DNA of 64,000 nucleotides from Gymnodinialimonas phycosphaerae. GTDB lineage: Bacteria; Pseudomonadota; Alphaproteobacteria; Rhodobacterales; Rhodobacteraceae. The notes below the pieces were generated by a model. It saw only the letters and a program-made list of their open reading frames with translations, searched no databases and had not been told where the DNA came from. Within the stretch, counting starts at the first letter, position 1; each line of letters starts with the position of its first letter. The position numbers and the translations under genes were made by a program. Shown in pieces: positions 44,186-51,986 of the stretch. The stretch spans positions 2,790,001 through 2,854,000 of the forward strand of contig NZ_JAIMBW010000001.1 in assembly GCF_019195455.1 (NCBI RefSeq), written 5' to 3'.

Positions 44186-46558
44186 CTACTTTTCCGCGGC
44201 GGCCACGTTGCGCAGAACCTGCACGAAACTGTCGGGCGTGACCGAAATGCTATCGATCCCGAAGGCGACCAAGCGCTTGGCGTAGTCGGGATCGTTACTG
44301 GGGGCCTGGCCACAGAATCCGGCCTTGGAGCCCACCTTGTGGGCCTCCTGGATCATCCGTTCGATCATCCACAACACCGCCGGATCATCTTCCCGGAACA
44401 GCGGCGCCAAGGCATCCGAGTCGCGGTCGATGCCAAGGGTAAGTTGCGTCAGATCGTTGGAGCCGATGGAGAACCCGTCGAACCGTTCTGCAAACTCGGC
44501 CGCGCGCAACACGTTGCTGGGGATTTCGCACATCACATAGACCTGCAGACCGTCACGGCCCCGTTTCAGTCCATGCTCTGCCATGACGGCCAGCACGTGG
44601 TCCGCTTCTTCGGGCGTGCGGCAGAAAGGGATCATCACGACGACGTTGTCGAACCCCATGCGTCCCCGAAGCCGCGCGATCGCCTGGCATTCCAGCGCGA
44701 ATCCATCGCGGTATTGGTCCGAGTAATAGCGCGAGGCTCCGCGAAACCCGATCATCGGGTTTTCTTCATCCGGCTCAAAGTCACGCCCGCCCAGAAGTTC
44801 GGCGTACTCGTTGCTTTTGAAATCGCTCATCCGCACGATAACGGGCTTGGGATAGCAGAATGCAGCAATCCGCGAGAGGCCTCGCGCAAGGTGATCGACG
44901 AAATATTCGGGCTTGCTGTCGTAGCCGGCCGTCAGCGTTTCGATCTCGGCGCGGACGTCTGGATCGCTGACCCGCTCGAAATGCGCCAGCGCCATGGGAT
45001 GCACGCGTACCGACCCGTTGATCACGAATTCCATCCGGGCCAGACCCACGCCGTCCACCGGCAGCCGCCACCAACGGAGTGCGGCACTTGGATTGGCGAG
45101 GTTCAACATCACCTGCGTTTGAGTCTCGGGCAGGGATTCCAACGCCTCTTCCGCCACTTCGATCTGCGAGATGCCTTCGGTAACCACACCTTCTTCGCCG
45201 CCCGCGCAGGAGACGGTGACATCCTGTTCATCGTGCAAAACATGGGTGGCGTTTCCGCAGCCCACGACGGCGGGCAGGCCCAATTCGCGGCTGACAATGG
45301 CCGCGTGGGACGTGCGGCCACCGTGGTCCGTCACGATCGCGGCGGCGCGCTTCATGATCGGCACCCAATCGGGGTCCGTCGTGCCGGTGACAAGAACCGA
45401 TCCGTCAACGAAACGCGCAATATCCGCAGCACTTTCGATGATCGACACGCGCCCGGCCACGGCGGCGCTGCCCACGCTGAGGCCAGTCAAGATCGCCGGT
45501 CCGGGATCTTTCACCGTGTAGGACTTCAGCGTTCCCACATCGGCCCGTGATTGCACCGTTTCAGGCCGTGCCTGCACGATGTAGAGCGTTCCCGTGCCAC
45601 CATCGCGCGCCCATTCCATGTCCATCGGCTGGCCGTAGTGATCGGCAATGATCTTGGATTGCCGCGCGAGGGTCAGGATCTCTTCATCGCTCAGTACGAA
45701 GCTCTGACGTTCTGCCTTGGATGTGGCCACGTTGCGCGGCGTGCCGTCGCGATCATGGATCATCTTGATTTCCTTGGCCCCCATACGCTTTTCAAGGATC
45801 GGGGCAAGGTCGGGTTTCTCCAGAAAGGGCGTGAAGACCTGGTATTCATCCGGGTCCACCGCGCCCTGGACGACGTTCTCGCCAAGGCCCCAGGCCGCGT
45901 TGATCAGCACCGCGTCGGGAAAGCCTGACTCCGTGTCGATAGAGAACATCACCCCTGAACCGCCCGTATCGGCGCGGACCATCAACTGCACGCCTACTGA
46001 CAGCGCCACCTGGTCATGGGCAAATCCCTGCATCTGACGGTATGAGATCGCTCGATCGGTGAACAAGGACGCATAACACCGCTTGCAGGCGTCCAGAAGC
46101 GCGTCGCCTCCGATGACATTCAGAAACGTTTCCTGCTGCCCCGCGAAACTGGCGTCAGGCAAATCCTCTGCGGTGGCGCTGGATCGCACCGCGACGGGCA
46201 CGTCCACACCGCCTGCGGCCTGGCCCAGGGCGCGATACTCTCGCAAAATCGCCTCTGACGTGGCGTCGGGCCAGGCACCCTCAAGAATAAGGTTGCGGAT
46301 CGCTGATCCGGTGGCTGTCAGGCTGGCGCGTCCGGCGGCAAGGGCGTCCAGCTGATCGGTGATCTTCTTGTTCAGACCATTGGCCACCAGGTAGTCGCGA
46401 AAAGCATCTGATGTGGTCGCAAATCCCGGCGGGACCAAGACGCCCTTCTTGCCAAGAGCGCCAATCATCTCACCCAGCGATGCATTCTTTCCGCCAACCA
46501 GTCCGACATCGTCGCGTTTCACGTTCGAGAAGCTGATGACAAGGGGAAGCTGGGTCAT
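44186..46558 (-). CDS. ppsA: Phosphoenolpyruvate synthase
   Basis: 790 residues, the usual size for PEP synthase (pyruvate + ATP to PEP + AMP + Pi). N-terminal ATP-grasp domain starting VGGKNASLGEMIGAL and containing VAVRSSATAEDLPDASFAGQQ in part; central swivel domain with the phospho-histidine in GGRTSHAAIVSRELGLPAVVG; C-terminal barrel with GFRGASRYY, EIPSNVL and GFCGQAPS. The start at 46558 (MTQLPL) matches usual family ends, although its ribosome site is weak; the frame runs 38 codons further. A weak FNR/FixK-like site stands 59 bases upstream. Role: gluconeogenesis, or energy metabolism during starvation in this stress cluster. Confidence 0.93.
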   Translation of the reverse strand: MTQLPLVISFSNVKRDDVGLVGGKNASLGEMIGALGKKGVLVPPGFATTSDAFRDYLVANGLNKKITDQLDALAAGRASLTATGSAIRNLILEGAWPDATSEAILREYRALGQAAGGVDVPVAVRSSATAEDLPDASFAGQQETFLNVIGGDALLDACKRCYASLFTDRAISYRQMQGFAHDQVALSVGVQLMVRADTGGSGVMFSIDTESGFPDAVLINAAWGLGENVVQGAVDPDEYQVFTPFLEKPDLAPILEKRMGAKEIKMIHDRDGTPRNVATSKAERQSFVLSDEEILTLARQSKIIADHYGQPMDMEWARDGGTGTLYIVQARPETVQSRADVGTLKSYTVKDPGPAILTGLSVGSAAVAGRVSIIESAADIARFVDGSVLVTGTTDPDWVPIMKRAAAIVTDHGGRTSHAAIVSRELGLPAVVGCGNATHVLHDEQDVTVSCAGGEEGVVTEGISQIEVAEEALESLPETQTQVMLNLANPSAALRWWRLPVDGVGLARMEFVINGSVRVHPMALAHFERVSDPDVRAEIETLTAGYDSKPEYFVDHLARGLSRIAAFCYPKPVIVRMSDFKSNEYAELLGGRDFEPDEENPMIGFRGASRYYSDQYRDGFALECQAIARLRGRMGFDNVVVMIPFCRTPEEADHVLAVMAEHGLKRGRDGLQVYVMCEIPSNVLRAAEFAERFDGFSIGSNDLTQLTLGIDRDSDALAPLFREDDPAVLWMIERMIQEAHKVGSKAGFCGQAPSNDPDYAKRLVAFGIDSISVTPDSFVQVLRNVAAAEK

Positions 46559-46616
46559 GATCTGAATCCGGTTCTGTGGTGATACACTGAAAATGACACG
46601 CAGACCGCGCCTTCGA

Positions 46617-46630
46617 TTGATGTCTGTCAG
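46617..46630. promoter_or_regulatory. Weak FNR/FixK-like site upstream of ppsA
   Basis: TTGATGTCTGTCAG, with a perfect first half and two mismatches in the second half, 58 bases before the chosen ppsA start. Listed because the spacing is like that of the stronger boxes. Confidence 0.3.
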
Positions 46631-46956
46631 TCCGCACATGGATTTGACGGGATTGAGGGGGCGCGGCGTCACGAGGACCTGCGACGATCCTAACTTTCCT
46701 TAGTTTTTCTCCCCCGCATCGCAGAGGGACACGGGGCAACACGCAAGGCCGGCAGATGGTCGAACAGTCGCGTGGTGGATCAAAAAAGGAGGGGGGAGGT
46801 TTCTGCCCGTAAGTCGCGTGCAGCGAAGATGCGAATAATTCTTTTGGGCGCTCGGGACGTGTCCCAGAAACACGAATCCCGGCCTAATGGGCCAGGCTTT
46901 CGCATTTGATTTGGTTGCGGGAGAACGCAACAGACGATCTCTGCACGCCGTACCCC

Positions 46957-46992
46957 AAAACAAAAAAACCTCCGCGGCGGTGCCAGCGGAGG
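46957..46992 (-). terminator. Rho-independent terminator or attenuator hairpin
   Basis: On the minus strand the 7-bp stem CCTCCGC/GCGGAGG (46986-46992 with 46969-46975, 10-base loop) is followed by a T-rich run TTTTTTTGTTTT. Upstream on the same strand a short reading frame (47085 to 47032) codes for a 17-residue peptide, and the stretch AACTC-GT-GAGTT can form a small competing hairpin, so an attenuator is possible. The next gene downstream is ppsA, 400 bases away. Confidence 0.65.
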
Positions 46993-47536
46993 ATTCGCAA
47001 TTATCGTTGGTGGCAGGGGCTCGCAACTCACGAGTTCTGCGGCTTGTCGAGAGAGCGGTCCTGCGGCTTGTGGCATGACATTGGCTTTCGCGACTGGTTG
47101 TTGCGCAAGACTCGCCTTGTGCGCGCTTGTGCCCGAGAGTTAGGTGTCACAAGTGTCCGGCGCACTCGGATTGCACATCCGCCCTGCTAACGGTCTCAGG
47201 TCGCTGCTCTTTCATTCTACCCCTCCAGAATCGAGCCTCTTCAATTGGAGATGCGATCTAACTGCTTCAGGGTTTTTAGGTGCGAGCCAATAAGCGCCAT
47301 AGCGCAAACTCAATGGCGAGTGCCGACGTAGCACGTCGCGCAATCTAAAGGCCTTATGTCAGATTTAACGGACAATGCGCTGGTCTGTGTGCCCGGCCAG
47401 CAATACCAAGCTCCCGGCCATGGCGTTGTTGGTACGCGAGGATGTCAACTTCTGCCAGAGATTACCTTCCCGTGCACCTCGCTCGTCATCTTTTCAATGC
47501 ACTCGCTGAGAACCCGCGTAAGTTCCGTCGGTTGGG
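46993..47536. other. Intergenic stretch without a supported gene
   Basis: About 540 bases between the terminator-like hairpin and the IS3 remnant. I see the short leader-like frame next to the hairpin and nothing else: no tRNA fold, no long frame with a ribosome site. Part of it may be decayed IS sequence. Confidence 0.5.
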
Positions 47537-48340
47537 TTGAGCGCCCCCCAAGATACGGGCAGAGATGAAGGCCGTCGCGGCCAAGCGCCGCCGGTTTGGC
47601 TACTGGCGGATCGGTGTGATTCTGGAGCGCGACGGGATGATCATGAACCACAAGAAGCTCCATGGGCTTTAAGGGATGAGAAGCTGGGTGTCAGGCGACG
47701 ACGGGGTCGCAAAAGCGGCCGTGGCACGCGGATACCGATGCCTGATGCGCCGAGACCAAGTGAAGCGCTGGACGCTGGACTTCCTGGCCGACACCTTCGG
47801 CGCATCACGCAAGTTTCGCATCCTCACAGTGAGTGATAACTGCTGTCGCGAGAACCTGTGCCTGATTGCAGATACAAGCATATCAGGAGTCCGTGTGCCG
47901 CGGGAGCTGGATGCGCTGATTCGGCGCTACGGCAAGCCCGCGTGCATCGTCAGCGACAATAGCACAGAGTTCACCAGTCGGGCGATCCTGTAATGGGCGA
48001 ACGATAACGGAGTGGACTGGAACTACATCGATCCGGGCAAGCTTCAGCAAAACGCCTTCATCGAGTCATTCGATGGCAGACTGCGCGACGAGTGCCTGCA
48101 CGAGGAGATGTTTGACAGCCTGGACGATGCCCGCAGAAGGCTGGTGCTCTGGCGATACAACTACAACAACGTCAGGCCGCACTCATTGCCCGGCAATCAA
48201 ACGCCCGCGGAAACGCGCCGTACGCTTGAGCAATTTGGCGGCTCCGCGCACGGCGCGCTTGCCCAAAACGACCACAAAGAATATGAAACCCAGACCCACA
48301 AACTCTCGTTACGAACGAGGAAACAGCAGGGCGTAGATTA
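47537..48340 (+). pseudogene. Decayed IS3 family transposase OrfB (IS3 remnant)
   Basis: Integrase-core transposase broken by mutations. Pieces in order: KRRRFGYWRIGVILERDG and MNHKKL (frame 0), then EKLGVRRRRGRK in another frame (a frameshift near 47670), then FGASRKFRILTVSDNCCRENLCLIADTS and SDNSTEFTSRAIL in frame 0, an in-frame TAA at 47991, and [20 protein letters not shown] with the NNVRPH end. The first catalytic Asp lies in WTLDF, the second in SDNSTEF, the Glu in FIESF. The last 65 bases resemble those at 51418-51489, which still end in a clean terminal repeat. No intact left end seen. Confidence 0.85.
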
Positions 48341-48449
48341 CTTATACTCTCTGCTGCAAACTCTTCTCGCCGTTGCTGTCCTCCAATCTCACTAACACGT
48401 TATCTCGGCGCCAACGACACCGGCAACAGCTTGATATTCTAATACCAGT

Positions 48450-48635
48450 TTATTCGCGAAATTCGTCTAGCAATAACCGAAAAATAGAAAATAATAAAAT
48501 AGTGGCCGTCCCCACCAGACTGTACGTCATCAATGCAGAAAACACCGACGCCCCAAGGTAGAGGGCCACAATTGTGGCAATTATACCGGACGTGGCGCCG
48601 ATAATGAGATAGCCAAGTATCATGTTCGCATCCAT
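48450..48635 (-). CDS. Small two-helix membrane protein, hypothetical
   Basis: 61 residues, two hydrophobic helices (MILGYLIIGATSGIIATIVALYL and VFSALMTYSLVGTATILLF in part) with a charged C-terminus LLLDEFRE. No family recognised. It could start at 48635 or 48623; neither has a strong ribosome site. Codon use is more AT-rich than the flanking kilobases, suggesting recent arrival or relaxed selection. It lies 144 bases downstream of the receiver-like gene on the same strand. Confidence 0.45.
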   Translation of the reverse strand: MDANMILGYLIIGATSGIIATIVALYLGASVFSALMTYSLVGTATILLFSIFRLLLDEFRE

Positions 48636-48779
48636 TCTCAGTGAGGCAACTTGAAATTATCAGTGGCCTGTAACAGCGTGTTCGGTTCTTTCTGAAGCAC
48701 CACGAAAGCAAGCTCGCCATTTCGCATGGTCGTTACTGTCGAAGTGCTAAGGCGTAGTTCATCGGCGAATCGCTTAGCA

Positions 48780-49226
48780 TCACCGGAGTGAACACGTCCT
48801 TATGAGCCTCGCGGGAAGTGCCCCAGGCATTGAGTTTAGTTGAAGGTTGTTTGATTCAGCGGCAGCAATCGCAGCATTCAGACGGGAATCAGAGAATGGC
48901 AAGCGGAGTGTCGCGTCGCATATTCTCTTACGGTCAAGTCCTAGATCGTCATGGCGAACCATCTCAGAAACCGCGATAACGACGATGTCTAAACGCCTCT
49001 TTCTAAGATTCGAGAGCGCATCAGTGGCTTCGGCCAAGCCATTAAACCGATCCAGATTCACAAAAAGAAAGCTCGATGACAGCTGCCCTACTGTTTTGAG
49101 CTGAAAATCTGACAACCTTGAGTGGCACGATGTATTCACGAAACCCAAAACCCTCAAGCTCTTTCGCAGCTTAATAGTATCGGTATATGTGAAACCCACT
49201 ATAATTGCATTCTTCTCCTGGTACAT
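48780..49226 (-). CDS. Receiver-like (pseudo-receiver) protein
   Basis: 148 residues from the ATG at 49226, which has GGAG six bases before. The order of strands and helices (NAIIVGFTYTDTIKLRKSLRVLGF, SSFLFVNLDRF, LDIVVIAVSEM, ICDATLRLPFSDSRLNAAI) follows a CheY-like receiver, including a Pro near the last helix (LRLPFS for the usual xKPF). The N-terminal acidic pair is missing and the Lys is changed; an Asp remains at VNLDRF. It would therefore be a non-canonical receiver or a look-alike. AT-rich relative to surroundings, next to IS remnants. Confidence 0.5.
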   Translation of the reverse strand: MYQEKNAIIVGFTYTDTIKLRKSLRVLGFVNTSCHSRLSDFQLKTVGQLSSSFLFVNLDRFNGLAEATDALSNLRKRRLDIVVIAVSEMVRHDDLGLDRKRICDATLRLPFSDSRLNAAIAAAESNNLQLNSMPGALPARLIRTCSLR

Positions 49227-49801
49227 GCTCTTCTCCATTTATTCTTAGCGATACAGATGATTTTCACTCTTGGAGTGGTAAAGAGAGAAAATTCTGTCCG
49301 CCCCTTTTTTTGTTTAAGCTAACCTTTCGGCGTCACTAGCGACCCCAAACGTCGAGAAGCCACCAATTAGCAAACTAAAGTGGCTCGAAGCCATTCGCAT
49401 CAACGCGCTGCAACTACGTTGATGCAAAAGACCTCGAGCCGAGTTTCTCCGCCCAGGGCAGGGCGAAACACAGAATATGGTACATTGGGCTAGACGCGGC
49501 GTGCATTTAACTGGGGTCTCGGTCAATGCGAACACCATCGTCAGAGTATCCTGTACGAGTATTTACGTACTTTCTCCGACGCGCGGCAATCTATCTAAAG
49601 ATAAATAGCGAACCCGTTCGATATCAGCTTAGGTCAAGCCGGCTCGTTCTTCCAAATTGCTCAAGGTATGCAATGTTTTCTGAAAGCAACCGCGCCCAAG
49701 GGGGGGGCGGAGGGGGGGGCGACATGAGCACAAACTAGGGGAGCACTTTTCTCAAAGCGCTAGGGCTAGTGTGGTGAGTTTGTTCCGATTAAAAACTCAA
49801 T
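49227..49801. other. AT-rich intergenic stretch with two G8 tracts
   Basis: 575 bases with no gene I can support. The only notable feature is a pair of eight-G runs at 49700-49707 and 49712-49719, separated by CGGA. A 70-codon plus-strand frame through them has no ribosome site and no family resemblance. Confidence 0.5.
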
Positions 49802-50068
49802 TTACCGTCTCACAACGTAAATAAAATCCAGGCCCGTTCCAGGAAGCATGTCGAAAATATAAGGAATGCCCTCGAAAGCAATATCTCTGCACGCATCCCG
49901 TCTAAAAACAAACCAGTCTAGCGTGACGCCGAACCCCTTCACCATTGATGAAAGGGCTTCCAAACCCAGTACGCTTGCCCCCGAGCGGAGCATATACTTT
50001 TCAAGGGTTCTTTTGGGTACACTACTGCGCTCGGCCATATCAGCGGTCGTCCAACCCGTCTTGTTCAT
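49802..50068 (-). CDS. Helix-turn-helix (XRE-like) protein, probably 5'-truncated
   Basis: 88 residues with a Cro/CI-like helix-turn-helix: GWTTADMAERSSVPKRTLEKYM followed by LEALSSMVKGFGVTLDWFVF, a layout common in small phage-type repressors of alphaproteobacteria. The same frame stays open 28 codons upstream (it reads ELICISTRLRHL just before the Met), which looks like the missing first helix, but has no start codon before a TAG. The gene therefore appears cut or mutated at its 5' end, about 170 bases from the IS5 remnant. Confidence 0.5.
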   Translation of the reverse strand: MNKTGWTTADMAERSSVPKRTLEKYMLRSGASVLGLEALSSMVKGFGVTLDWFVFRRDACRDIAFEGIPYIFDMLPGTGLDFIYVVRR

Positions 50069-50239
50069 GAGGTGTCGGAGACGAGTTGAGATACAGATAA
50101 GCTCATGCTCAAATCTGGGTTTGTCAAGTTGCCCTATTTGGGTATTTTGATCCTATGATGAAGCATTGTTTCAGCACTCGGTTTGTGGCGGATTCGCGTC
50201 GCGAATCCATGGCGCTAGACGTGCTGCGTGAGCAAACCA

Positions 50240-51170
50240 TTTCCCGCCCGCTATCGCACAACGAACCGGTCCAGCTACAACGCATCGCCGCGGAAGCGGG
50301 GGGCTTTACTGATCTGGGTAGACAAGGACATGACCTGGCTTGCGCCGCGTGAAGGGCAGCCGGGACGGCCAACGGTGTTTTCCGATGCGGCCGTATAATT
50401 CTGCCTGTCGATCAAGGTTCTCTTCAAGCTCCCTCTGCGCAGACCGCGGGGATCGTGGCGAGCCTGCTGAAGCTGGCGGGGTTGGACTGGCCCGTGCCGG
50501 ATTTCTCGACGCTGTTCCGGAGGGAGAAGACCCTGACCGTTCAGATGCCCTATCGCCGTTCGGACGGTCCGCTGAACATTCTCGTCGACAGCACCGGGAT
50601 CAAGTTCCTGGGTGATGGCGACTGGCAGGCCCGCAAGCACGGGGTGCAAGCCCGGTGCCAATGGCGCAACGTCCATCTGGCCGTGGACCCGGCCACATCC
50701 GACATCTGCGCCGTGGAATTCGCCCCCAGCCGCGACGGCGACAGCCCCGTGCTGCCCGACCTGCTCGGCCAGATTCCCTGGGACGAGCAGATCGGCGCGG
50801 TCACCGCCGACGGCGCCTATGACACGCGCCGCTGCCAAAAGGCCATCATCGAGCGCGACGCAGTTCCGATCATCCCGATCCGAAAGAATGGGCGAGCGTG
50901 GAAAGAAGACTGCCCTGCGGCGCGCGCCAGAAACGAGACGCTGCGCGCCAAACGGCCTTATGGCCGAGCGCTTTGGAAGCGCAGGAGCGGATACCACGCC
51001 CGCAGTCGGATCGAGGTGAGGATGCGCTGCCTCAAGGCCTTCGGAGAGCGCATCATGGCGAGAGACCCAGACCGCCGAAATCCAAATCCGTATCGCACTC
51101 ATGAACCACTTCAACGCCCTAGGCACCGCAGATATCGTCCGCGTGGCATGACGTCAGTGGGGTAAGGAGA
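50240..51170 (+). pseudogene. Decayed IS5 family (IS903-group-like) transposase
   Basis: DDE transposase with disrupting changes. Readable pieces: ALLIWVDKDMTWLAPREGQPGRP, an in-frame TAA at 50397 where Gln is expected, a one-base deletion near 50440 (LPLR then QTAG in another frame), then a long intact part with LVDSTGIKFLGDG (first Asp), TADGAYDTRRC (second Asp) and SRIEVRMRCLKAFGERI (Glu), and a last frameshift near 51065 after which IALMNHFNALGTA is in another frame. Right end probably at 51188-51205, where TAGTGCAAAAACGCC is an inverted copy of the usual GGCTTTGTTGCA-type end. No left end found. Confidence 0.85.
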
Positions 51171-51334
51171 ACTCACGCCTCAGACGAAGGTAGTGCAAAA
51201 ACGCCTCTGCACGGCCGCTGTGACGGGAATGCCGAGTAAATGAATAGGAGTGGTTCGACGAATCTAAACAGTTTAGTTAGGTGGCTTCTCTGCCCGGTAG
51301 TGCATCGACCCAGTGTAATCCACTCAGATTGAGC

Positions 51335-51489
51335 CACTAATGCATATACCTCAGCTGGCGTTTTCATGTCCAACGCCTGATGTGAGCGCTGGTTGTTGTC
51401 ACAGCTGATCCAAAAACCGACCACGAAGAACATGAAAACCAGACCCGCAAACTCTCATTATAAACGAGGGAGCATCAGGGGGCAGGTCA
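51335..51489. mobile_element. IS3 fragments: OrfB C-terminal scrap and a solo right end
   Basis: Minus strand 51335-51400 codes for NNQRSHQALDMKTPAEVYA, the C-terminal signature of an IS3-family transposase, with nothing in front of it. Plus strand 51418-51489 is a diverged copy of the last part of the IS3 remnant at 48275-48340 and ends in GGGGGCAGGTCA, a typical IS3 terminal repeat. These are leftovers of at least two IS3 insertions. Confidence 0.65.
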
Positions 51490-51543
51490 AACACAGTAAG
51501 AACTCTGTTTTCTTGTGAGCCGCACTTGCTTGGCACGAAGATC

Positions 51544-51569
51544 GACGGCCGATGCTCGCATCGGCCGTC
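51544..51569. repeat. Perfect 12-bp inverted repeat, 2-base loop
   Basis: GACGGCCGATGC, then TC, then its exact reverse complement. Neither side has a T-run longer than three, so it is not a standard terminator. It could be an operator or a Rho-related or transcript-stabilising stem at the edge of the IS zone, 41 bases from the end of the small membrane protein gene. Confidence 0.6.
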
Positions 51570-51609
51570 ATTTGGGACTTGGTTAGTTTTGCAGACTACA
51601 AAAGGTTTC

Positions 51610-51795
51610 TCACCCTTTGAGTTGACGCGTCGGCTTCCGGTTCATCACAACTACCGTTCCAGCGATCACCGCTAAGAACCCAAGGCTCGTCACCACTGTC
51701 CCCAGACCAAGCCCGCCGTAGTCCGAAGGTTGGTCGCAGCGCCAGACGTTTATCGAGGCCACGACAACGAGACCTGCAAGCACCAAACCGCCCAT
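51610..51795 (-). CDS. Small two-helix membrane protein, hypothetical
   Basis: 61 residues: one helix GGLVLAGLVVVASINVW, a short loop with Cys-Asp, then GLGTVVTSLGFLAVIAGTVVVM and a basic tail NRKPTRQLKG. No family recognised and the ribosome site (GGTGGCG) is poor. It is divergent from the type I secretion operon with 191 bases between. Confidence 0.4.
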   Translation of the reverse strand: MGGLVLAGLVVVASINVWRCDQPSDYGGLGLGTVVTSLGFLAVIAGTVVVMNRKPTRQLKG

Positions 51796-51986
51796 GATGC
51801 GACGCCACCGTCATGCTCTGGTTGTGTGTCCTGACTCTAGGCATTCAGTCTCGACCTCTCTCAGACCAAGGTCCCGTCCGCAAGTCGACCAAGCGTCGAG
51901 GGCAATCCGACCGCGATCTGGCACCACTATCACAATCAGGCACCCGGCGCTCATGCCGGGCGGGAACAAGCTGAGGGAACTGCATC

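Noticed and set aside
46780..47076. 98-codon minus-strand frame through the terminator hairpin, starting MPQAAG
   Set aside because: It reads through a terminator and has no family resemblance. An ilv-type leader was considered because of a few Leu, Val and Ile codons, but there is no run of them and no ilv gene follows.
49526..49738. Plus-strand frame of 70 codons including a Gly run
   Set aside because: The Gly run is just the G8 tracts; no ribosome site, no family resemblance, odd composition.
50191..50207. 17-base palindrome GATTCGCG-T-CGCGAATC containing two GANTC methylation sites
   Set aside because: Could be an operator, but it lies in decayed IS surroundings with no intact gene to control.
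50155..50352. 65-codon frame starting MMKHCF in front of the IS5 transposase
   Set aside because: Its second half is the transposase 5' region read in the wrong frame; the correct frame gives the known IWVDKDMTWLAP transposase start.
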